DNA of 13,626 bases from Hondaea fermentalgiana (taxonomy: Eukaryota; Sar; Bigyra; Thraustochytrida; Thraustochytriidae): the NCBI GenBank assembly GCA_014084085.1, contig NPFB01000223.1, forward strand, positions 1 to 13,626. The letters are read 5' to 3'. Position numbers and translations under genes: made by a program. Positions 6,464-13,626 of the stretch are shown piece after piece. The stretch's first letter is position 1; every line of letters begins with the position of its first letter. The notes beneath the pieces were generated by a model that saw nothing but the letters and a program-made list of their open reading frames with translations, was not told the origin of the DNA and ran no database searches.

Positions 6464-8245
6464 TCCTGAGATCATGTTTGTCGTTGTCTATTGAGCTCAC
6501 TGCCGCGATAAAGTGTCACTCTGAGACCTGAAGTGGCCGCCGAGGCCCAAGACACTGCTTCTGTGTTCTTGGCCTTGCTTGTTGATGGACACAATGTTGA
6601 GACGTCAGACAGCGCGGAATAGTCTTCTGGATTCGCCACAAATCGCCAGTTACAGCTACACCATGAGCCACCGCTTCCCCTGTGGCCCGCTCACGCCGGC
6701 ACTCGCGCTGGACACCCTTGATGCTCTTTTCTCTTTGTAACTCGCTTTTAAGCCGACTCCGGTAGCAAAATCTTGCGCCAGGCATTGTTATGAGCGAATG
6801 TACGCCCGCCCGCGCACTGCAAGCCTTTATCTTCATCAGCCAAGCCTCTGGGCTGCCTGACGATGCGACATTTCGTTTGGTAAGCAATTTTTCCGTCTAC
6901 GAAGTAGAGAGGCGAAGAGGTTAAATTTGTAAAGTCTTGAAGTCCATGAAAGCTGTTCACTTTGCCGGAGTTATAAACAGTTTTGACACCGCCATAGCCA
7001 CCATCTTCTTCTCACGTGGACATTCTGAGATGATGCAAAGGGTGTACTCACTCCACGCATCTCGCTTCGATCTTTGTGGGCTTCGTCGCTGCAAAGCTCG
7101 CTCTTCTTCATCTGCAGTTTTCACGAAGCACGGCCACCAAAGTCATGGCAGACAAGCTGCCCAGTGTGACTCGCTTGCCGCTGACTCGAACTTTGCTCTG
7201 GAAAAGAATTTTATCGCCTTTATTCTTGTCCTCGCTGTGTTTCCTCGCTCCTCCAAAGCCACGTCGCTCTCTTTGCATATTCCTGCAAAACGAAGTCCTC
7301 GCCCCATCCTCGAAGGGTTGCGCTCAACGTTGACGCGCGAGCTTGCATCCACTTCTTGTGCGCAAACTCCAGACTCTGCCGCAGCGATCGATGAGTTGTA
7401 TGCGATGACTGTGATAAAAAGAACGTGAACTTTTGGTCCGGGCTGTCGGACGGATCTCTTCTTTATACACTGGGAATCATGGTCTTCTCGCCAAGCAGTT
7501 CGCCTGCATAAATCAGTGTCGCGCGCTTCGTTGCCCAGACGTAGAGCACATCAGCTTGTTTGCAGCGACCTCGTCAGCTTTCGTTGACGCCCTCGTCCAC
7601 GAACCGCACGCCTCTGAAACAAAAGCTACAAAAAATCAAAAAGAAGCCAAAGTAGGCCTAGCAGATTGTTTCCTATTGGGCCGCTGGATTGGTCAAAATG
7701 TTGTAGAATATCCTTGTGTGGAGATCGGTCAAATTTGTACAGTTTTTTACTTTTTCTTTCTTCTCATCCCTTTTCTAGGTAGGTATACCTTCTCCCACCC
7801 TCCTCTGTGTCAAACCAGATGCTGTAGCCTCACATCAATTATCGAGTTAGACACACTCTCAAGCGTATGCGCGCACGTGCACGCACGTGCACGCAGCAAG
7901 CTGCCGCTGGTGCGTAGATATCATGTCGCACCACGGCTAGCGTATCTTGGCCCACTATACTGTCGAAATGCAGACTTGCGCAGGGTGCACAAGCGGCGAA
8001 TCCTTATCGTCCAAAAGATTAAGAGCCATGGCCACTGGCACACCGTGAGGATCCTACGTCTTCCATCAGTCTGCCGGCGCTCGCACACCGCTCTCGCTTC
8101 GTACACTGCAATCGCTGCGCTGCAACAAAACCTTTTCTCCGTCTCCGTTTCCGTCTGCCTTACCCTCGTCCTTGACAGCGTCCCGGCCGCCGCCCTCGAG
8201 TCAGACCCGGGCGCCTTGCCCGCGCCACGGCCTCGCGCGCGAGTG
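6460..8245. other. Long intergenic/upstream region of the ankyrin-kinase-E3 gene, no confirmed gene
   Basis: No recognisable protein is encoded here. Points of note: a micro-frame from ATG 6790 runs into GTAAGC at 6880, which looks like a 5' splice site; an ATG-initiated frame 6946-7428 (160 codons) is Ser/Ala/Arg-rich without similarity I can name; the frame of the downstream gene is stop-free from 7418 to 8245 but has no ATG; a very strong polypyrimidine-AG acceptor-like element ends at 7778; and a CACGTG pair lies at 7874-7889. From about 8040 to 8245 the + strand is pyrimidine-rich and ATG-free, suiting a 5' leader. Extra upstream exons of the downstream gene are therefore possible. Confidence 0.45.
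7874..7889 (+). promoter_or_regulatory. Pair of CACGTG E-box-like palindromes spaced 10 bp
   Basis: Two identical CACGTG palindromes at 7874-7879 and 7884-7889 lie within a duplicated 10-mer (GCACGTGCAC). Their spacing of one helical turn would put both on one DNA face. They are about 360 bases upstream of the ankyrin-kinase-E3 ATG. CACGTG is a bHLH/bZIP core site in many eukaryotes; a role here is inference, and a simple alternating repeat is the other explanation. Confidence 0.3.
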
Positions 8246-11200
8246 ATGGCGAACATGTACAACCTCATCAGAAACTGCGACCTCGCTGGCGTGCAGCGCG
8301 CCGTGCAGGACAACCCCGCCCTGCTCGACGCGACGATTCCGCAATCGAGATGTACTCCGCTCATGTTCGCCATTTCAAGCCGACCGTCCAGGGGCCAGCC
8401 CGGAGCCGCCATCATCCAGTGGCTCATCGAGCTTGGCGCCAACCTCGACCTGCAAGACGACAAGGGATGGACCGCACTCACGTACGCAGTGCGCAACAAT
8501 CAGCCTGACAGAGCCCAGTTGCTCGTTGAGCGCGGTGCCAAGCTCGACCTGAAGGACAATGAGGGATTGACCGCGCTCATCTTCGCGTGCCGCAACAACC
8601 AGCACACCACGGCGAAGTTGCTCATTGAGGGCGGCGCCAACCTCGACCTGCAGGACGCCAACGGATGGACCGCACTCACGTGGGCGTACCGTAACAACCA
8701 GCCTAACACGGCCAAGTTGCTCGTCGAGCGCGGCGCCAACCTCGACCTGCAGGACGGCGACGGATGGACTGCGCTCATCTACGCGTGCCGTAACAACCAG
8801 CCCGACACGGCCAAGTTGCTCGTTGAGCGCGGCGCCAAGCTCGACCTGAAGGACAACGAGGGCTTCACCGCGCTCACGTACGCGTGCCGCAACAAAGATC
8901 TCTACACGGCCCAGCTGCTCATCGAGCGCGGCGCCGACCCCAACCTGCAGACCAACGATGGATGGACCGCGCTCATGTACTTTTTTGGTCAGCCAGCTAG
9001 ATCGCATCAGCCATATGGTCAGCATTATGGTCGGCAATATGGTCAGCAATATGGTCAGCAAAATGGTCATACGTTTAATGGATCGAATCGGGACGCGGCG
9101 CTTCTCTTGCGCTTTCTCAAGCTGTGCTACGCGGCAGACGTCGATCTGGATTTGAAGAATAATGAAGGTAATGACGTGCTGGCGGTGGTCAAGCGCCATT
9201 TTCATCGCGCGGACGTTGTCGCGTTTCTGGAGTTCGCAACGATGTTGGAGGTGGCGCGGAGTGTGCAGGGCAAGCTGCAGGAGCCGCGGGGCGTCGTGGC
9301 GGCATCGTCGTTGCTTTCACAAAAGTAAGTTAGACGGAAACGATGGAGTCTGCGCAACCTTCCGTCTTACGAAGTTCGCTCATTATCAAAAAATACACAG
9401 CGTCAGCAACGGTGATACAGATATCGAAGCCATTCTCAGACACGCTCAAAACATTTTCGAAAAGAGTCAGACGCCTCTTATGCAGGCATGCAAGAAGGGG
9501 GACGTTGCGAGGGTAAAAGACCTTTTGGTGGACGGGGCTCAGATCGATGCACGTGACAGCTTGAGTTTGACCCCGGTAATCTACGCTTGCAAATTTAACA
9601 GCGAGCAAGACAGTCTGTCTCTTGTAAAGGTTCTTTTCAAGCAAAGCGCAGGTCTTCTGAGCGAGTGTTTCGGAATTAAGGATGCTCTGACGCATGCTTT
9701 TTCCAAGGATCGCAAGGAGCTGCTCGCCTTTCTTTCTTTCATACACTCGTTACCGCTGGAACATTTCCACACCAACGCACTGCGAGTGAAGGCAGTTAAT
9801 CTCTTTGATCAAGGTGTGCGAACGCTGGAAGAAGCCCGTTGTCTCACACCTGCTCGTCTTGAGCAACTGGGGATATCAAGTGCACAAGATCGCCATGGTT
9901 TGTCTCAAGCGTTTGCGGACTCTGTGCAAACGAGCAAAGTTGATGCACTAGCTACAACAGTTTCACTTGCGCGGACAAAGCGCGGAGATGGAACATCAAA
10001 TTTTCATCCGAGGCTGCTCGAGATCTTTGCCGAGCAGCTTTTGCGCAAGGACCCGGTCTCATACTTTGCAGACTTTGACATGCAGCAAGTCTTCCTTCGC
10101 GGAAAAGAACAAGACCTGATGGCGCTCCAAGAGGCTGTCAAGACAGACTCGACAAAAATATCTGAACGAGATGAAACCCGACGCGCGCTTGTTAAGGGTA
10201 TCCGGAAAGCTTTGTCCGGGGGGGTCGAGGGTCAGCTTGAGAGCATACTTGCGGCTCCAGGAACCAAGGCCGTGATAGACACCTGTCGTAGTCTGTGGAA
10301 GGAGATTTTCAAAACATTCGTGGACGCAGACAATGCTTACGCGCCAGTGGCTTTTGAAGATGTGCAGGAAGCAACGCAAGCTGCGATGGAGGCTATAAAG
10401 GCCTGGGAGACTCGACACGACCCGAGCGCTGCGCGGAAGTGTACCGAGGCAGCCATCGATGCTTTAGATGATAGGACAAAGCGCCTTGGTATCCAAGCGA
10501 CATTCTTCATGACGTTGAGACATCCCGAAAGGACAAGGGGTCTCGCGATGGAGCTGCAAAACGTGCAGCAAGCACTAAAATTAGAGCTCAGCACCTTGAC
10601 GGACTTCGATCGCATGGCAGACGCCCCGTTGAAGGAGGTGCGGCGTGCATTGGCGTGCACCATCTCGTTCTACACTTGCACAGTGAAAAACGAAGTGTCG
10701 CGCTTGCAAAAGGCAGTAGAAGACCTGTCAAGCTCTCTTTCCAAGCACGTTCCCGGGCTCGCGGCGCCGGACACGTCGCGCGTGATCAAAATCATAAAGA
10801 AGATTCGTACGAGCAAGCGGGATCAAGCACAGTTGGAATACGAAATCAAGATGGCTACCTTTGACGAACAAGACGGAATCTCGCAAGCGAAAGAGAGAGT
10901 CAGAGACTTGAAGGAAAAGCTTTCCAAAGTCAAAGGAGTTTTCAGGCTGAACAGCGATTTGAGCATCGAGCGTGAGCGCATCTTGCGTCACGCGGACAAA
11001 CACTTTCCAGAGTTGTCCCAAGATACAAAGTGGCTCGAGAGTATCGGCATGGCCGAGTGCGTACCCCAAGAATTGATCAAGCTCGGTATTTGGCTCACAG
11101 ATGTGACCCTGGAAGATTTTGAGACCCTGGAGACTCTCGCGTCCAAGCTTGGCAAATCTGTATTGAAAGTGCGCGATCCCGACGGCCAAGAGTTTGTACT

Positions 11201-12551
11201 CAAGATTTTTCATCTTGTGGAACAGTCATGGAGAAGTCGATTTTATCGTCAGGTTGCAGCGCTTGCACAGATTAAGTCGGCATATGTTGTGCGCTTTCAG
11301 AGCGCTTTTCTGCATGGCACATCTCAGGGATGCATTTTAATGCCCTTTTATGCAGGTGGCGACCTCGCCGCGTGGATCCGCGACAATCCGCATGCAGACG
11401 TACCAACGCGCACACGCATCGCCATTGGCCTCCTGTCGGGTCTGCACGATCTGCATTCGCGAGGATATGTGCACTGTGACGTCAAGCCAGAGAATGTTTT
11501 TCTCACTGCGGGTCTTTGGCCAGTGCTTGGGGACTTTGATGGCGTGCAGATGCAAGACATGACTATGACGCAGCCTATGCAATCCACTTTCAAGTACATG
11601 GCCCCTGAGCTTCACAATGGAAATGTCAAAAAGGTTGAACCTGCCGTGGACATGTTCTCTGTGGGCGCGATCCTCTCTGAGCTCTTCAATGGCTCCCTGG
11701 CATCCCAAAATATTAGGTCGCTTATTAGCAACCTGACGTCTGCAAATGCAAATAAGCGGCCGACTGCGCTGCAGGCCATGCGGCACCCGGCTTTTCTGGC
11801 TGAGCCTGAGGAAATGGGATCATGTGCTATCTGCTTGGAGACTTTCCCAGTCAGTGAGGGTGTTTCCTGCTCTGACAAGCATTTTACGTGTGAGGAGTGC
11901 TTGAGCTCTTCGGTCCGTGCTGCTACTCAGCCAGATGCGCACGTCAACGTCCTACGAGATGGGAGCATGTGCTGCGTCACTCCAGACTGTGAGCTTCTCA
12001 TATCTGGACGCACGATTGCAGCTGCAGTTCCAGACAAAGATTTTGCAGCTCTGCTCGACATTGTGCGCAAGCATTTTGAGCGAGACGCCGCATTCGAGCA
12101 AGAGCGTCAGCTTCAGCTCCGCCTTGATGCAGCGCTTCGCGAGCATGGGCTGGATCCAGCGACGCAGAATCACATTCGCACAATACAGAATGAGATTCTG
12201 ACCATGTCTTGCCCCCGATGCTCGGCAGCCTTCGTTGACTTCGACGGCTGCTGCGCTCTCAAGTGCGGCGCGTGCCCGTGTCATTTCTGCGCGTGGTGCT
12301 TGCAGGATACAGGCAACGACTCACAAGCTTCTCATCAGCATGTGGCTAGGTGTGTCTCAAAGCCTGCTGGCGAAGATCGCTTTTTTGGCCAAAAGAACGC
12401 CGTGCAGCAAGTATGGTGTCGACTTCGAGCGCAGCGTCTTCGTGACTACATGGCACATCGTATTCAGTATGCACAGATGCGAGTCAACGTGCAGGAGAGA
12501 TTACGTCCACTCCTTACGCCCGATATTGTAGGCAACGACTTCAGCTTCTAA
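8246..12551 (+). CDS. Ankyrin / SAM-like / protein kinase / RBR-like E3 fusion protein, copy 2 (two exons, 1409 aa)
   Basis: Exon 1 8246-9324 and exon 2 9401-12551 join in phase. The start is the first ATG in a long open frame (G at -3, G at +4). Order: about seven ankyrin repeats (33-330) with 33-residue periodicity, the last split by a Tyr-Gly-Gln insert (about 257-275); one or two more repeats (383-445); a SAM-like segment (about 488-532, LFDQGVRTLEEARCL...LGI); a helical region (533-785); coiled coil (about 786-890); kinase domain (about 942-1158) with Lys961 in FVLK, HCDVKPEN (Asp1053, Asn1058), DFD (1071-1073) and APE (1094-1096); RING (1168-1223); RING2-like finger (1297-1344) with CPRC-x9-C1310-x4-C, the parkin-type catalytic spacing. 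The ankyrin part may recruit a partner, the kinase may phosphorylate it, and the fingers may transfer ubiquitin; this chain is inference. No signal peptide or membrane segment is seen, so cytosol or nucleus is likely. Copy 1 at 4415-6459 is its truncated paralogue. Confidence 0.85.
8465..8959 (+). repeat. 99-bp tandem repeat coding ankyrin repeats, 5 units
   Basis: Units start at 8465, 8564, 8663, 8762 and 8861, with a partial sixth from 8960. Each codes 33 residues of the form G-W-T-A-L-x-Y-A-x-R-N-N-Q-P. Neighbouring units are nearly identical in DNA as well as protein, showing recent expansion or gene conversion. The last full unit (from 8861) and its neighbours at the edges are the most divergent. 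Confidence 0.9.
9014..9073 (+). repeat. 12-bp tandem repeat inserted in an ankyrin repeat
   Basis: Four units of TATGGTCAGCAA-type sequence (9014, 9026, 9038, 9050) plus a degenerate fifth encode Tyr-Gly-Gln/Arg-Gln/His tetrapeptides. They sit between the first helix of the sixth ankyrin repeat (WTALMYFFG) and its continuation (DAALLLRFLKLCYAADVDLDLKN), so they lengthen a loop without breaking the frame. Composition is A/T-richer than the surrounding coding DNA. Confidence 0.85.
9325..9400 (+). other. GT-AG intron of the ankyrin-kinase-E3 gene, 76 bases
   Basis: GTAAGTTAG at the 5' end and AAATACACAG at the 3' end. Reading through without splicing meets TAA at 9326-9328. Removing the 76 bases joins the ankyrin frame to the frame carrying further ankyrin repeats and the kinase, with matching phase (two codon bases before, one after). 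The sequence before 9401 in the second frame (Trp/Arg/Cys-rich) looks like a shadow of exon 1, which supports this join. Confidence 0.85.
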
Positions 12552-13056
12552 AAGAATCACCAAATCCTGACTGAGAGCCTTTCTTGCATCTCCTCAAACC
12601 ACTTTTATCTGGTATTTGTAAGGTCTTCTGCGTTTGTCAACGAACTTTCTGTTTCACCCCTTTATCTTCCTCGAGCGCATAGCCTGTTCCGGCCTGGCCC
12701 GCTGCAGGTGCTGGCTGGTCGAGCCCTGGCTGAACCTTACGAATTTCGCAAAATGCAAGAATAACGTGATGTATCATCTTTTCTTCTCTTTTCTTTTTCC
12801 TTTTCTCTTTTAAATTTTTCACGAGTGATCGTGATCGCAGCGAACGCCATGCGAGTGGTCGAGAGTGCGAGCTGAAACGTCCTCTATAGAAATCATTTCC
12901 ATCGCAAACTGTCATTTCGGGCCTCGGTAAAAATGATTGGGAGACACGAATCCGTCCTCGAACTTTGAACGTGAAAATGATTCATTTTGGGGCACTAGAC
13001 CTATTTTCTTATTTACCGCCACGTAATTTCGAGTGTGGAGCTGTTCATAATGTGAT
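12552..13056. other. Convergent intergenic region: 3' UTRs of copy 2 and METAP2
   Basis: The stop of the + strand fusion gene and the stop of the - strand METAP2 gene face each other across about 505 bases. A pyrimidine-rich tract (about 12778-12820, CTTTTCTTCTCTTTTCTTTTTCC type) and AT-rich segments are present. No ORF of note and no AATAAA on the + strand near the copy 2 stop were found. Nothing here indicates an RNA gene. Confidence 0.5.

Positions 13057-13626
<570 letters not shown>

Noticed and set aside
6946..7428. ATG-initiated 160-codon frame
   Set aside because: No similarity or domain I can name; the region has a pyrimidine-rich + strand that lowers stop frequency. Kept only as part of the gap description.
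6460..8245. Transposon or retroelement remnants
   Set aside because: I found no reverse transcriptase, integrase or transposase motifs and no clear terminal repeats.
8375..9205. 276-codon open frame on the - strand
   Set aside because: It is antisense to the 99-bp ankyrin repeats; its length and periodicity simply mirror the repeat.
9162..9400. N-terminal extension of the kinase frame (Trp/Arg/Cys-rich) before 9401
   Set aside because: It overlaps exon 1 of the ankyrin coding region in another frame and the intron; the composition is that of a shadow frame.

Overview
The window reads as nuclear DNA of a mitochondriate protist. Two genes need GT-AG introns of 76 and 114 bases to make sense, one gene encodes a bacterial-type ribosomal protein (bS21) behind a mitochondrial-type presequence, and the right edge holds the C-terminal part of a eukaryotic type 2 methionine aminopeptidase. 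Intron-poor genes, polyglutamine and ankyrin-rich proteins and mixed GC content would suit a stramenopile such as a thraustochytrid. That assignment is an inference; nothing here proves it.

Layout, left to right. 1-463: GC-rich leader without any ATG, carrying a 10-bp tandem repeat. 464-1915 (+): glutamine-rich, low-complexity protein with a small Cys/His cluster. 1916-2856: no convincing gene. 2857-3185 (+): possible small two-exon gene. 3906-3406 (-): mitochondrial ribosomal protein bS21m, two exons. 3907-4414: divergent promoter/leader region with a CAG repeat in the bS21m leader. 4415-6459 (+): kinase-RING-RING2 protein, copy 1, broken by a one-base frameshift. 6460-8245: long gap, partly stop-free. 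8246-12551 (+): copy 2, a 1409-residue protein combining ankyrin repeats, a SAM-like segment, a coiled-coil region, a protein kinase domain and an RBR-like ubiquitin-ligase module, made from two exons. 12552-13056: convergent intergenic region. 13057 to the window end (-): METAP2, partial.

The most notable content is the pair of kinase/E3 fusion genes. They lie in the same orientation about 4 kb apart. Copy 1 is homologous to copy 2 only from copy 2's internal Met730 to its stop codon, so it lacks the ankyrin half. The single polypeptide joins a target-binding array (ankyrin), a kinase with unusual motif residues, and a RING plus a RING2-like finger whose cysteine spacing matches the parkin-type catalytic finger. 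This suggests a receptor- or scaffold-like protein that could couple phosphorylation to ubiquitin transfer; its function is unknown. The bS21m and METAP2 genes are ordinary housekeeping neighbours.
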